From Alphaproteobacteria bacterium MarineAlpha11_Bin1 (lineage in GTDB: Bacteria; Pseudomonadota; Alphaproteobacteria; MPNO01; UBA830), in NCBI GenBank assembly GCA_002937455.1, contig PTJZ01000002.1, forward strand, positions 1-64,000: DNA of 64,000 nucleotides. The letters run 5' to 3'. Position numbers and translations under genes: made by a program. Under the pieces are notes generated by a model, which was not told the DNA's origin, made no database searches, and saw nothing but the letters and a program-made list of their open reading frames with translations. Shown here piece by piece: positions 1 to 10,354 of this stretch; position 1 is the stretch's first letter; each line of letters starts with the position of its first letter.

Positions 1-1045
1 GGTTCTCCCCCTCGCCTTCTTCTTGCTCTTGCTCTCCCTCTCCAGAAGGACCTTCAGTCGCCTCAGACGCAGGACCAGTGCTGGTGTCTTGTTGCTGTTG
101 CTGCTGCTGTTGCTGCAACGGCGGAAGGACCGTCGTGATATTACTGCCGTAAAGGTTCTGGAGCTGATTGGCGGGAACAATAACCGGAGGTGCCGGAGCC
201 GTAAAAGCACTCGTCAGGCTTGTCGTCTGGAAAGGCACAGACATAATCTGCGTACCAGCAGAGTTACTCACCGCAATCTGACCAACACCACCACCAGCAT
301 CAGGAAGCAGCGTGATCGAGTTCGATGAACCCTCCGCAGCTGCCTTACCCGCAACCGTCGTTCCCCGGATACCAATACTCGCAACGGGCGTCTTAACAAC
401 CATCGCGTCGTCACCAGCCTTCGCAACCTGGCCAGACACAAAAGAAAAGACACCCTTAACAACGCTGAAGGAACTACTCGAGTTACTGTTGTTCGACGGG
501 TCATAGATCATCTCGTCGATGACCATCCTCCCGCTCTCTCCAAGCGAGAAACTTGTATCATCAACAAACTTGATCCCGATATTGGCACTAGCCTCCGTCT
601 TGATAACGTCGCCAGAGAAAACAGCCGTGCCCTTCGAAGCCTGAACCTTCGTACCGTCCGTCCTCGTAAGGCTCACCGTCCCCGCCAGCTTCTCAACAAC
701 ACCAATCGACGGCGACCCAGGCGCCTGCGCCAGCTGAACAGCTTGTGCAAACTGGCCAGGCGCAAAAGGACCCGCAAGCTTGACCGCCAGAGAACCATCG
801 ATAACCGAATGACCGCTCTCGGTCGTCAGGTCCGGGGCTTTACCAAAAGTGAAGAAGTTCTTTACGATAACCGTCGTATCACCTTCCGACAACGAAAGGT
901 GGGGACCCATACGCCCATAATCTGCAGATAAAAGAAAATCACCATGCGGCACACGAACAGAACCAACGCCCGAAGTATCCAAATACTCCGCAACCGAAGA
1001 CCCAAAAGCCTCAGAACGCCCAAAACTTACGCCCGGTAGAGACAT
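1..1045 (-). CDS. FecR-domain large surface protein (adhesin-like), N-terminal part, truncated by the window edge
   Basis: An open frame of 348 codons runs from an ATG at 1045 to the left edge without a stop, so the C-terminus is missing. There is no signal peptide. Residues 1-110 form a leader module (RVPHGDFLLS, then KLAGPFAPGQFAQ). Residues about 116-230 look like a FecR domain: GDVIKTEASANIGIKF, FSLGESGRMVIDEMIYDP, and GIRGTTVAGKAA at the end. A proline-rich linker follows, then nine consecutive glutamines (311-319) and an acidic Glu/Gly tail. In known alphaproteobacterial proteins this N-terminal layout precedes very long cadherin, VCBS or RTX repeats, and such proteins are secreted by type I systems and act in adhesion. 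That the missing part is such a repeat region is inference. Codons end mostly in T or G (GCG, ACG, GTT, GGT), unlike the neighbouring genes, which suggests separate history or expression selection. Confidence 0.8.
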   Translation of the reverse strand, partial: MSLPGVSFGRSEAFGSSVAEYLDTSGVGSVRVPHGDFLLSADYGRMGPHLSLSEGDTTVIVKNFFTFGKAPDLTTESGHSVIDGSLAVKLAGPFAPGQFAQAVQLAQAPGSPSIGVVEKLAGTVSLTRTDGTKVQASKGTAVFSGDVIKTEASANIGIKFVDDTSFSLGESGRMVIDEMIYDPSNNSNSSSSFSVVKGVFSFVSGQVAKAGDDAMVVKTPVASIGIRGTTVAGKAAAEGSSNSITLLPDAGGGVGQIAVSNSAGTQIMSVPFQTTSLTSAFTAPAPPVIVPANQLQNLYGSNITTVLPPLQQQQQQQQQDTSTGPASEATEGPSGEGEQEQEEGEGEN

Positions 1046-1085
1046 ATATTAACCGACCTGCCAATTAATGCGTGACTCGCCGAGG

Positions 1086-1114
1086 ATTACAGTCTTTTAA
1101 ACTGGAATGATCAA
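1086..1114 (-). promoter_or_regulatory. Sigma70-type promoter for the FecR-domain gene
   Basis: On the minus strand TTGATC (1109-1114) and TGTAAT (1086-1091) are separated by exactly 17 bases. Transcription would begin near 1079, giving a leader of about 34 bases before the ATG at 1045. The hexamers match the consensus well; activity is inferred. Confidence 0.5.
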
Positions 1115-1173
1115 TTTATTAATGTCCGGCCCATTACGACTAGCATTGCAAAATTTTGTTCCCTGGTTTCATC

Positions 1174-1794
1174 TTAAGCGAAGGGCGTCCATGCTTTATT
1201 TACTGCTGGTCGGGCCTCTATGGCATCATGCCAACGTTGGATATTAGGATACTCATCCAATCCAATATCGTTCACGCCGTGTATATGAATGTCCGCATAA
1301 CAAGCAACATCAGCAACCGAATAATCACCGATGACAAATTCATGGTCGGAGAGACGTTTGTCATACATACTAAGCATGTCTCGTAATACACCGTCGTAGT
1401 GTTCCTTCGCGCGAGGTACTTCTTCCCCAAGCCTTACCCAAAACAATCCGTATTGTTGAGAGAGAGTAGTGAACTGCGCCGAACCAAAAAATAACCATTG
1501 ATCGCATTCGACGCGTTTCACAGGGTCAGTAGGATACATGCCGTTGCCGGATTTCTCCGCAAAATACTTCAGGATCGCACCTGATTCACATAGCGTGATA
1601 CGTTGCCCGCCTGGACCATCGTTATCAACGATAGCGGGTATTTTATGGCCAGGGCTTATTTTTAAATATTCTGGATCAAATTGCTCTTTGTTACGAATAT
1701 TGACAGGCTTCAAATCGAATTCGAGACCGCTTTCCTCAGCCATGTGTCTTGCCTTGTAGCCGTTGTCTGTCATCCATGTGTAAAGCTCTATCAT
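1174..1794 (-). CDS. Glutathione S-transferase family protein (YfcG/Ure2p-like)
   Basis: The 206-residue protein has the two-domain GST layout. Residues 1-80 form the thioredoxin-like domain with the YfcG-type opening MIELYTWMTDNGYKARHMAE and the glutathione-binding stretch HKIPAIVDND followed by CESGAILKYFAEKSG (the ESGAI motif binds the gamma-glutamyl group). The helical domain ends with NIQRWHDAIEARPAV. Relatives such as E. coli YfcG act as cytoplasmic disulfide reductases or conjugating enzymes on glutathione; which one applies here cannot be read. The start has a strong ribosome site (AGGAG about 7 bases upstream). The gene lies between the FecR-domain gene and a hydroxyacid dehydrogenase on the same strand, with no clear functional link. 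Confidence 0.88.
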   Translation of the reverse strand: MIELYTWMTDNGYKARHMAEESGLEFDLKPVNIRNKEQFDPEYLKISPGHKIPAIVDNDGPGGQRITLCESGAILKYFAEKSGNGMYPTDPVKRVECDQWLFFGSAQFTTLSQQYGLFWVRLGEEVPRAKEHYDGVLRDMLSMYDKRLSDHEFVIGDYSVADVACYADIHIHGVNDIGLDEYPNIQRWHDAIEARPAVNKAWTPFA

Positions 1795-1829
1795 TATCAG
1801 CTCCTTTGATTTCTGTTTGGTAGATAGCC

Positions 1830-2708
1830 TTAATTATCCTGCAGATTGAGGATCAAGCTAGATGTGTCATACCGATTTCCACCTTTCGCCTGAACGTCTG
1901 CATAATAACCATCAACAATTTCAGTGATTGGTAGCCGAGCACCGTTAGTTTGAGCCTCTTCTAGACAAATACCCAGATCTTTTCTCATCCAGTCGACCGC
2001 GAAGCCGAATTCGAACTCGCCGGCCACCATGCTGGCTGCCCGATTATCCATCTGCCATGACTGTGCAGCACCCCCAGACATTACTTCCGCCGCGCGTTTG
2101 GCGTCCAGGCCCGCCCGGATAGCAAAATTCATTGCTTCCGAAAGACCCTGAACTAGTCCGGCAATACATATTTGGTTAACCATTTTCGTTAATTGCCCTG
2201 CGCCGACGCCACCCATACGGATAACTGTCTTTCCGTAAGATTTCATCACCGCTTCACAGCCATCGAAAACCTCCGAAACACCTCCAACCATGATGGTCAA
2301 CGCACCATTCTCGGCACCTGCTTGCCCCCCCGAAACCGGCGCATCGAGAAAACCCAAGCCTCTATTTCTCGCCTCTTCTGCTAACTCCCGCGCAACGATA
2401 GCAGAAGTTGTCGTGTGATCTATAAGCACCCCGCCCTCTTTCATACCTGAAAATACGCCCGCCTCTCCAAGGACGACGCTGCGAAGGTCGTCGTCGTTTC
2501 CGACGCAGGTCATAACAAAATCTGCACCACCTGCTGCTTCAGCAGGGGTAGAATGCGCAGTACCTTTGTGAGACCCCACCCATTGTTCTGACTTGCTCCC
2601 AGTCCGGTTATAAACGCGCATTTCGTATCCGTTACTGGCCAAATGGCCCGCCATCGGATATCCCATAACACCAAGTCCCACGAAGGCGGCTGTTCCTTTT
2701 TCGCTCAT
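1830..2708 (-). CDS. NAD(P)-dependent beta-hydroxyacid dehydrogenase (3-hydroxyisobutyrate dehydrogenase family)
   Basis: The 292-residue protein belongs to the beta-hydroxyacid dehydrogenase family, which oxidises short beta-hydroxy acids such as 3-hydroxyisobutyrate or reduces tartronate semialdehyde. It shows the N-terminal dinucleotide-binding motif FVGLGVMGYPMAGHL, the substrate motif DAPVSGGQAGAENG, and the catalytic-lysine motif GAGQLTKMVNQ. The C-terminal helical domain carries KDLGICLEEA. I start it at the ATG at 2708, which has GGA seven bases upstream; an in-frame TTG at 2720 would add four residues and has no better site. The exact substrate is not determinable from these motifs. 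Confidence 0.87.
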   Translation of the reverse strand: MSEKGTAAFVGLGVMGYPMAGHLASNGYEMRVYNRTGSKSEQWVGSHKGTAHSTPAEAAGGADFVMTCVGNDDDLRSVVLGEAGVFSGMKEGGVLIDHTTTSAIVARELAEEARNRGLGFLDAPVSGGQAGAENGALTIMVGGVSEVFDGCEAVMKSYGKTVIRMGGVGAGQLTKMVNQICIAGLVQGLSEAMNFAIRAGLDAKRAAEVMSGGAAQSWQMDNRAASMVAGEFEFGFAVDWMRKDLGICLEEAQTNGARLPITEIVDGYYADVQAKGGNRYDTSSLILNLQDN

Positions 2709-2764
2709 TGTCTTTTCCAACTTACCGGAAGTTTAAATTGTTCGCACTATAACCTCTATGCAGT

Positions 2765-3577
2765 CTACTTAAAGGCTCTCAGAGCGTTTTGGATGGGATC
2801 TCGTAACATCTCCCATGCTTCCCGGTCGGTGGCTAGAAGAATACCACCCTGACCGGGCTTTCCGGCTAGATACTCCGAATCGTCTAGGCATCGATTATAT
2901 CCACCAGCCTCCGAGTGAAGCAACCAACCCGCAGCGTGATCCCATGCGCGCACCCCACGGTAATGAGCAAAGTGGATCTCGCCAATGACGAGGGCGCAGT
3001 AGTCAACGGCGATACAATGCGTCGATGTTACCCGAGAAAAATTTGAAGGAAGATCAGTTTTGCGACGCAAATAACCCCCGAGAGAACCCTCCATGTCAGC
3101 TAGAAGGCGAGGTGACGGGGAAATCTCTAGCCGCTCCCCGTTGAGAAATGATCCTGCACCCAACTCGCAGGTGTATATGTCATCATCGACCGGCCTAAAG
3201 ATCCAACCGGCGATCGTCTTACGTTTCAGAACCAAGGCTACCATCACACCGAAATCGGAACTGCCTTTGGCGAAATTTGACGTACCGTCTACCGGATCCA
3301 ATACCCAAACTGGCGCATCGTTATCTAAAAGACCAAGTAGATCTGGATCGGACTCGATCATTTCCTCGCCTACAACAACGGAGTTCGACAGCAAAGCTGG
3401 TAGTTCTTGAGCGAGTATTTTCTCCGCCGCCAAGTCGGCAGCGGTTACTACCGATCCTGGCCTTTTCTCCCACTTTTCATCGGAAGATAGGGATTTCCAT
3501 CGGGGCATGATTTCCGCCGCCGCTACTTCGCGGATGAGAGCTTCAACTTTTAACGATGGTGGTAGACCAACTGTCAT
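2765..3577 (-). CDS. Inositol monophosphatase family protein
   Basis: The 270-residue protein belongs to the metal-dependent FIG phosphatase superfamily (inositol monophosphatase, CysQ, histidinol-phosphatase HisN). The metal-binding signatures are in order: VVGEEMIES (conserved Glu), WVLDPVDGTSNFAKG (the DPIDGT motif) and RAWDHAAGWLLHSEAGG (the second family signature). The substrate could be inositol phosphate, 3'-phosphoadenosine 5'-phosphate or another small phosphate ester. It follows groES-groEL on the same strand but is separated from them by a strong terminator, so it is transcribed independently. No strong ribosome site is visible before the ATG at 3577. Confidence 0.85.
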   Translation of the reverse strand: MTVGLPPSLKVEALIREVAAAEIMPRWKSLSSDEKWEKRPGSVVTAADLAAEKILAQELPALLSNSVVVGEEMIESDPDLLGLLDNDAPVWVLDPVDGTSNFAKGSSDFGVMVALVLKRKTIAGWIFRPVDDDIYTCELGAGSFLNGERLEISPSPRLLADMEGSLGGYLRRKTDLPSNFSRVTSTHCIAVDYCALVIGEIHFAHYRGVRAWDHAAGWLLHSEAGGYNRCLDDSEYLAGKPGQGGILLATDREAWEMLRDPIQNALRAFK

Positions 3578-3636
3578 GGTGTATTTTTACCGTTCCGGTG
3601 TCCGAAAGTTTGATTCTTTCGACCTTTCGCATCTGT

Positions 3637-3667
3637 AAAAAAGCCGCCGCGGAAATCCGCGGCGGCT
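3637..3667 (-). terminator. Rho-independent terminator of groES-groEL
   Basis: On the minus strand a perfect G+C-rich hairpin (AGCCGCCGCGG paired with CCGCGGCGGCT across a short ATTT loop) is followed directly by a run of T. It lies about 30 bases after the groEL stop codon and should end the chaperonin transcript before the phosphatase gene. Confidence 0.93.
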
Positions 3668-3695
3668 CTAACGTTCTTAGACAGGAGCGCCTGAT

Positions 3696-5348
<1,653 letters not shown>

Positions 5349-5636
5349 CTACTCGATTATTCCCATGATGTCAGATTCCTTCATAATCAGAAGGTCCTTT
5401 CCATCAAGCTTGACTTCAGTACCCGACCATTTGCCATAAAGGATCTTGTCACCCTTTTTAACATCGAGCTTCTGAGACTTCCCGTCCTCACCTTTCGCGC
5501 CATTTCCGACGGCAATGATCTTGCCTTCTTGCGGCTTTTCTTGTGCGGTATCGGGGATGATGATGCCGCCAGCGGTTTTTTCTTCCGCGCTCAGCGGCTC
5601 GACCAGAACGCGGTCGTGCAGAGGTCTAATTCCCAT
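5349..5636 (-). CDS. groES: 10-kDa co-chaperonin GroES
   Basis: The 95-residue protein has the GroES signature [20 protein letters not shown] and a mobile loop around residues 17-32 ending in [13 protein letters not shown]. It caps the GroEL ring to enclose the folding chamber. It is the first gene of groES-groEL. A good ribosome site (GGAGAG) precedes the ATG at 5636. The promoter and CIRCE operator lie 50-105 bases upstream. Confidence 0.98.
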   Translation of the reverse strand: MGIRPLHDRVLVEPLSAEEKTAGGIIIPDTAQEKPQEGKIIAVGNGAKGEDGKSQKLDVKKGDKILYGKWSGTEVKLDGKDLLIMKESDIMGIIE

Positions 5637-5685
5637 CGACCATCTCTCCTTAAATTATTGATTTCCCATGACTTTTTTCTACTCT

Positions 5686-5712
5686 CTAGCACTCTAAGCT
5701 AATGAGTGCCAG
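5686..5712 (-). promoter_or_regulatory. CIRCE operator (HrcA-binding site) of groES-groEL
   Basis: On the minus strand the sequence is CTGGCACTC, nine bases, then GAGTGCTAG. This matches the CIRCE consensus TTAGCACTC-N9-GAGTGCTAA at all core positions of both arms. It covers the predicted transcription start of groES. HrcA repressor binding is established for this element; hrcA itself is not in the window. Confidence 0.94.
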
Positions 5713-5713
5713 A

Positions 5714-5742
5714 TATATAGGGATGGACCCCCACCACGTCAA
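5714..5742 (-). promoter_or_regulatory. Vegetative promoter of groES-groEL
   Basis: On the minus strand TTGACG (5737-5742) and TATATA (5714-5719) are 17 bases apart, close to the sigma70 consensus. The predicted start near 5707 lies inside the CIRCE element, so a bound repressor would block initiation. Confidence 0.82.
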
Positions 5743-5760
5743 TATACCAAACGAAAAAAT

Positions 5761-7044
5761 TTATCGTTTAACATACATTTTTTCGAAGCGCGTAAGTTGA
5801 TCAGGCGAGATCGACACCTCAATTTCTGTATATTCACCATGGTCAGCCCGCCTAAGAACTTCAGTATTCCGATACAGCCAAGAAAGCGCCGCGCCATCCT
5901 TGTGGGGGACACTCAGCTTTGTTGCCCTGCGGTCGACAGACAGTAACTTGTCCAGTTTCTCCAGCAACCCCGCCAAATTGCTACCTGTAAGAGCTGACGT
6001 CGCTACAACCTTATCATTTCGCGAGACTATGTTCATTGTGGCTGTAAGTTCTTCCTCTGAAAGGAGATCAATTTTATTGAAAAGTTCGATAAATGCTGTG
6101 TCATCATCAAATTCAAGACCTAACTCCGACATAACTTGTATTACATCGCTTTTTTGAGCTGCGGTATCGGGATGTGCGACATCGCGAACGTGGATTATAA
6201 CGTCTGCGGAAATAACCTCATCTAGTGTTGCCCGAAAAGCGGCGATCAGCGTAGTCGGCAAATCCGACACAAACCCCACCGTGTCAGCTAATATTACAAA
6301 TCTACCTGACGGTAACTTCACCTCGCGCATGGTAGGGTCAAGGGTCGCAAACAGGAGATCTTTTTCAAAGACATTGGCATCTGCTAGTCTATTGAAAAGA
6401 CTAGATTTCCCAGCGTTTGTGTAACCAACAAGCGCAACCACCGGATAAGGAATGCGGCGCCGAGCCATGCGATGAAGTTCGCGGGTTCGCGTAACGGTTT
6501 CTAGCTCATTCCGGATTTTAGTAATCCGTTCAGAAATAATTCTCCTGTCTGACTCTATCTGGGTTTCGCCCGGCCCACCGAGAAATCCGAAACCGCCTCG
6601 TTGTCTCTCCAAGTGGGTCCAAGTCCTTACGAGGCGGCTGCGCTGGTAGTTTAGATGCGCCAGCTCTACTTGCAGCACACCCTCCCGAGACGTCGCCCTA
6701 TCACCAAAGATCTCTAGAATAAGGCCCGTTCGGTCAATAACCTTTGTATCCCAGGCCCTCTCGAGCATCCTTTGCTGTACCGGAGATAGGGTTGCGTCAA
6801 CGCTGACTAGGTCCACATTTTGCTTTTCAACTATATTATGAAAGCGTTGGACAGTTCCTTTTCCGAAATAGGTTCCTGCTTTAATACGCCTCAGTCCGAT
6901 AGTCTCCGATGCTACAACCTCCAGATTTATGGCTTCAGCGAGCCCCAGCGCCTCTTGCAGACGAGCACCGATCGTCCTGTTAACGTTTTTAACCGATTTC
7001 AAGTAGGGATGTAGGACAATTACCCTCGATCTGCGGGGCCCCAC
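5761..7044 (-). CDS. hflX: GTPase HflX
   Basis: HflX is a ribosome-associated GTPase that splits or rescues stalled ribosomes under stress. The N-terminal half carries GTYFGKGTVQRF and the glycine-rich GGFGFLGGPGETQIESDRR. The G domain then shows GYTNAGKSSLFNRL (G1), LFATLDPTMREV (G2), DTVGFVSDLP (G3) and FNKIDL (G4). I prefer the GTG at 7044 (428 residues), which has GGGAG just upstream and starts 26 bases after the hfq stop. A longer in-frame start at 7119 would overlap hfq by 50 bases. The gene follows hfq, as in many proteobacteria. Confidence 0.95.
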   Translation of the reverse strand: MGPRRSRVIVLHPYLKSVKNVNRTIGARLQEALGLAEAINLEVVASETIGLRRIKAGTYFGKGTVQRFHNIVEKQNVDLVSVDATLSPVQQRMLERAWDTKVIDRTGLILEIFGDRATSREGVLQVELAHLNYQRSRLVRTWTHLERQRGGFGFLGGPGETQIESDRRIISERITKIRNELETVTRTRELHRMARRRIPYPVVALVGYTNAGKSSLFNRLADANVFEKDLLFATLDPTMREVKLPSGRFVILADTVGFVSDLPTTLIAAFRATLDEVISADVIIHVRDVAHPDTAAQKSDVIQVMSELGLEFDDDTAFIELFNKIDLLSEEELTATMNIVSRNDKVVATSALTGSNLAGLLEKLDKLLSVDRRATKLSVPHKDGAALSWLYRNTEVLRRADHGEYTEIEVSISPDQLTRFEKMYVKR

Positions 7045-7069
7045 TTTTCTCCCATTATCTGCGGACAAT

Positions 7070-7339
7070 TCAGCCGACAACCTCTTGTATCGCACTCTCC
7101 CCTTCATCATCGTCAACATAGAGAGTGACAGGCGTTGTAGGCATCACAGTTGAAATAGCATGTTTATAGACAAGCTGCGAATGTCCATCGCGCCGCAGAA
7201 GCACGCAAAAATTATCGAACCAAGTAATTATCCCCTGCAATTTAACGCCATTTACTAAAAAGACGGTCACGGGAATTTTTTGTTTCCGGACTTGGTTTAA
7301 GAACACGTCCTGAAGGTTTTGCATTTTATCTGAAGACAT
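7070..7339 (-). CDS. hfq: RNA chaperone Hfq
   Basis: Hfq is a hexameric Sm-like protein that pairs small RNAs with mRNAs. The Sm1 region is [20 protein letters not shown], and the Sm2 motif appears as [11 protein letters not shown] (YKHAI core). I start it at the ATG at 7339 (89 residues, typical for alphaproteobacteria), which has AAGG at a good distance. An upstream in-frame start at 7399 would add 20 lysine-rich residues with no family counterpart. It sits upstream of hflX. Confidence 0.96.
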   Translation of the reverse strand: MSSDKMQNLQDVFLNQVRKQKIPVTVFLVNGVKLQGIITWFDNFCVLLRRDGHSQLVYKHAISTVMPTTPVTLYVDDDEGESAIQEVVG

Positions 7340-7441
7340 TTTTATACCTTTTTGATTTTCTTTGGATTTTTTATCTTCCGCTTTATGAAATATGGACACA
7401 ATCCACGTATCACATTACCTTTATTGGGTCACTACTTCTCT

Positions 7442-8113
7442 TTAAATGGTACCGTAGAAATTTCTGACAACCTCTGTTAGGGGACGACAACCGGAGAAAT
7501 ATTCGTTAGGCGGATAATCAGCAAATTCGGGATCCTCAGGTAAGTTTTCGCCTATAAGAATGGTATGGCAGTTTGCCGCACGTCCACAGGCCATATCGAC
7601 CCATGTATCGCCAATAAACCAAACATTCCCACCTTTGGGTACGATACCGGTACGGTCAAGGGCCAAATCAATTGGATCTCTTGCTGGTTTGTCGCGCAGA
7701 GCATCTCCCGCGCCCACAAGATAACCGCCAAAAAAGCTGTCCCACCCTAGTTTTGTTGATTCAGCACGCAAATGACCGCCGGACTTGTTACTTACGACGG
7801 CCAAATGAGCACCAAGCGCCACAAATGCCTTCAAAAGTTCCTCTGCACCAGCCTTCTTTTCTATGCGTTCAAGGTGAACTGCCCGATACGCTTTATAGAA
7901 AATATCGCGCGCTTCTTCCCAACGCTCGCCAAATAGGGGGGGAAACGCTTCGCGTAAGGACTTTCGGACGCGTTCGAGAGTTTGATTCATTGTCCACTGG
8001 TGATGACCCATAGCTACAAGCGTTTGATTCATACTCTCGTGAATAATGGGCCAGCTATTCACCAACGTCCCGTCCCAGTCAAACAACACGGCTTCGGGCA
8101 CGCCGTCAGGCAT
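7442..8113 (-). CDS. HAD-superfamily phosphatase (phosphoglycolate-phosphatase-like)
   Basis: The 223-residue protein has all four HAD motifs: LFDWDGTLVNS (nucleophile Asp and acid Asp), AVVSNKSGG (motif II), the Lys in RDKPARDP (motif III), and WFIGDTWVDMACG (motif IV). Between motifs I and II is an alpha-helical C1 cap, as in phosphoglycolate phosphatases. These enzymes hydrolyse small phosphate esters; the substrate here is unknown. The start overlaps the end of the transaminase gene by eight bases, so the two are probably translated together. Confidence 0.85.
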   Translation of the reverse strand: MPDGVPEAVLFDWDGTLVNSWPIIHESMNQTLVAMGHHQWTMNQTLERVRKSLREAFPPLFGERWEEARDIFYKAYRAVHLERIEKKAGAEELLKAFVALGAHLAVVSNKSGGHLRAESTKLGWDSFFGGYLVGAGDALRDKPARDPIDLALDRTGIVPKGGNVWFIGDTWVDMACGRAANCHTILIGENLPEDPEFADYPPNEYFSGCRPLTEVVRNFYGTI

Positions 8114-8960
8114 TCTGAAGACCTAAATGTGAAGCGTATCCACCAATGAGCTTTTTGGTAACCGCGCCCGGTTGTCCCGAACCCACCTTTTTTCCATCTA
8201 TATCAACAACCGGTATCAGAAAAGCAGTTGAACTCGTCAAAAACGCCTCATCTGCCAACCTTGCCTCCTGGACGCCAAAAGCCCTTTCCTCGACATCAAG
8301 CTGCAGATTATTAGCGATTTTTAAAAGTGAAAGCCGGGTCACTCCATTTAGGATTGAATTTTCCGGCGGATGTGTAAAAATTTTCTGCCCTTTTACGATC
8401 CAAGCATTAGTGGATGCGCCTTCGGTTACGACGCCCGTATCGTTGACCAGCCATGCTTCATAGGCGCCCGCGCGTGCAGCCAGGTCCTTTGCTAATATAT
8501 TTGGCAGCAAGGAAATGGATTTTATATCCGGGCGTCTCCACCGGTTATCCGGCAGAGTAATTACAGAGACCCCCTGCTCAACCCATTCGCGCTTTGGATT
8601 TACAAATGGTCGCAGGGTCATTATCACCGCAGCACGAATCTCATTTGGAATGAGGTGGTTTCGCGGTGCGACCCCTCGAGATATTTGAATATAAAGGCTG
8701 GCGTCCCGCAGGCGATTTAACCGAAGCAATTCAGTAACCTTCATTCTAAATATTTCGATCCCGAATGGCATTTCCATCCGTATTTCACGCAATGACCGTT
8801 TCAACCTATCAAAATGCAGATCTTCGTCTACCATCCGGCTATTGATGACAACAATCACTTCATAAACGCCATCAGCAAACTGGTATCCACGATCCTCTAT
8901 GTGGATTTCCGACAAACTATGGCGGGAATAACGCCCATTAACGTATGATATCCGTGGCAT
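8106..8960 (-). CDS. dat: D-amino-acid transaminase (class IV PLP aminotransferase)
   Basis: The 284-residue protein belongs to the fold-type IV PLP enzymes (D-alanine aminotransferase, branched-chain aminotransferase, aminodeoxychorismate lyase). The N-terminus IHIEDRGYQFADGVYEVI is typical of D-amino-acid transaminases, as are the substrate-binding RGVAPRNH stretch and the Lys in SISLLPNILAKDLA, which should form the Schiff base with PLP. WLVNDTGVVTEGASTNAW is the cofactor-binding signature. It would supply D-glutamate or interconvert D-amino acids for the wall. A good ribosome site (AAGGG) precedes the ATG at 8960. It lies between trkA and the HAD phosphatase, within a same-strand run. Confidence 0.85.
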   Translation of the reverse strand: MPRISYVNGRYSRHSLSEIHIEDRGYQFADGVYEVIVVINSRMVDEDLHFDRLKRSLREIRMEMPFGIEIFRMKVTELLRLNRLRDASLYIQISRGVAPRNHLIPNEIRAAVIMTLRPFVNPKREWVEQGVSVITLPDNRWRRPDIKSISLLPNILAKDLAARAGAYEAWLVNDTGVVTEGASTNAWIVKGQKIFTHPPENSILNGVTRLSLLKIANNLQLDVEERAFGVQEARLADEAFLTSSTAFLIPVVDIDGKKVGSGQPGAVTKKLIGGYASHLGLQNA

Positions 8961-8971
8961 TTTACCCTTAT

Positions 8972-10348
8972 TTAAAAGAATTCAAGGCTGACTGCGAAGA
9001 GCTTTTCGATATCGCGAACCGCTGTCGGTCTCACAAAGATAACGACCCTGTCTCCCGTGTTAACCACAGTATTACTTCGCGGCGTAATCACCTCCTCATC
9101 TCGAACGATCGCGCCAAACATCACCCCTTCAGGTAGTTCCATATCACGGATCTGCTGACCCGCGAGCGAGGAAGTTTCAAGAATTTCCGCTTCCATCATT
9201 TCGCCAAAATCCTCACCTAGGGAATATACCGCTCGAATTCGCCCACGACGAACATGCTGAAGAATAGTCGATGCCGTGATAGATCTCGGGCTAATCACCG
9301 CGTCAACACCCAAGGTAGTTATCAGTGGTGAGTAATTTGTATTGTTTACAAGCGCGATTGCCCGCTGAGCTCCATGTCGTTTTGCCAGGAGAGAACCCAA
9401 TATATTTGTCTCGTCGTCGTTGGTAACCGCGACAATGGCCTCTGTTACCGCTACTCCGGCTTCCTCGAGTATAGAGGGCTCTAGCGCATTGCCGTTGATA
9501 ACCGTGGTATCCGGCAAGTCACGAGCCGCGCGCTCGGCTCCTTCCCGGCTCGCCTCAATGATGCGCGCGTGGACACCCGGGTGTTCATTCCGGATCATCT
9601 CTGCCAGAAAAATGCCAACGTTCCCGCCACCAGCAATAATTATCCTTCGTGCCTGTCGCTCTTCATGTCCAAAAACCGTCATCGCACGCGGGACGTGCTC
9701 ATTGTCCGCGACGAAATATACGTCATCGCCAACAAACATTTGTTCGTCGGCGTTAGCAACGATGATTTTTCCATCCCGAATAATGCCTACAATTACAATG
9801 TGGAGATCGGGGAAAACCCCCGTCAATTGACGAAGTGGGGTATTGATAACTGGGCAGTCATCATTGCACCGGACACCAATAACCCGCACCTTTCCGTCGA
9901 CCATCGGAATGGTATCAAAAGCACCCGGAACAACGAGATCCCGGGAAATTGCCCGCGCAACCTCTAGCTCAGGTGAAATAATCACATCGATGGGCATATT
10001 TTCCCGGCTAAATAAATCTGCCCAAATCGGCCGCAAATAACCCTGGTTCCGAACACGAGCCAGCTTGGTCGGCACGTTAAAAAGGGAGTGAGCTACTTGA
10101 CAAGCGACCATGTTCACTTCGTCCGACTGAGTGACGGCAATCAGCAGATCTGCGTCAGCCGCGTTCGCTCGTTCGAGTACATCCGGATAAGATGCAAAAC
10201 CCTGTAATGACTGCACGTCAAGAGATTCGTTAACCGAGCGAATATTCTCCTCAGATGAATCCACAACAGTAACATCATGGTTCTCAAGTGATAACTGACG
10301 CGCGATGTGATAGCCTACCTGGCCAGCGCCACAAACTATTACTCTCAT
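8972..10348 (-). CDS. trkA: Trk system potassium-uptake regulatory protein TrkA
   Basis: The 458-residue protein has two tandem RCK units. The first NAD-binding fold begins MRVIVCGAGQVGYHIARQL; the second begins RRIIIAGGGNVGIFLAEM at about residue 230. Each is followed by a TrkA-C subdomain, the last ending in NTGDRVVIFVRP. TrkA binds NAD(H) or nucleotides on the cytoplasmic side and gates the TrkH/TrkG potassium channel, which is not in this window. The location directly downstream of ntrX is common in alphaproteobacteria. The stop of ntrX is six bases upstream. Confidence 0.96.
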   Translation of the reverse strand: MRVIVCGAGQVGYHIARQLSLENHDVTVVDSSEENIRSVNESLDVQSLQGFASYPDVLERANAADADLLIAVTQSDEVNMVACQVAHSLFNVPTKLARVRNQGYLRPIWADLFSRENMPIDVIISPELEVARAISRDLVVPGAFDTIPMVDGKVRVIGVRCNDDCPVINTPLRQLTGVFPDLHIVIVGIIRDGKIIVANADEQMFVGDDVYFVADNEHVPRAMTVFGHEERQARRIIIAGGGNVGIFLAEMIRNEHPGVHARIIEASREGAERAARDLPDTTVINGNALEPSILEEAGVAVTEAIVAVTNDDETNILGSLLAKRHGAQRAIALVNNTNYSPLITTLGVDAVISPRSITASTILQHVRRGRIRAVYSLGEDFGEMMEAEILETSSLAGQQIRDMELPEGVMFGAIVRDEEVITPRSNTVVNTGDRVVIFVRPTAVRDIEKLFAVSLEFF

Positions 10349-10354
10349 TCTCTT

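Noticed and set aside
23..328. Plus-strand frame rich in Leu and Arg
   Set aside because: It is the antisense of the Gln/Glu-rich part of the FecR-domain gene; the CAG/CAA run reads as Leu on the other strand.
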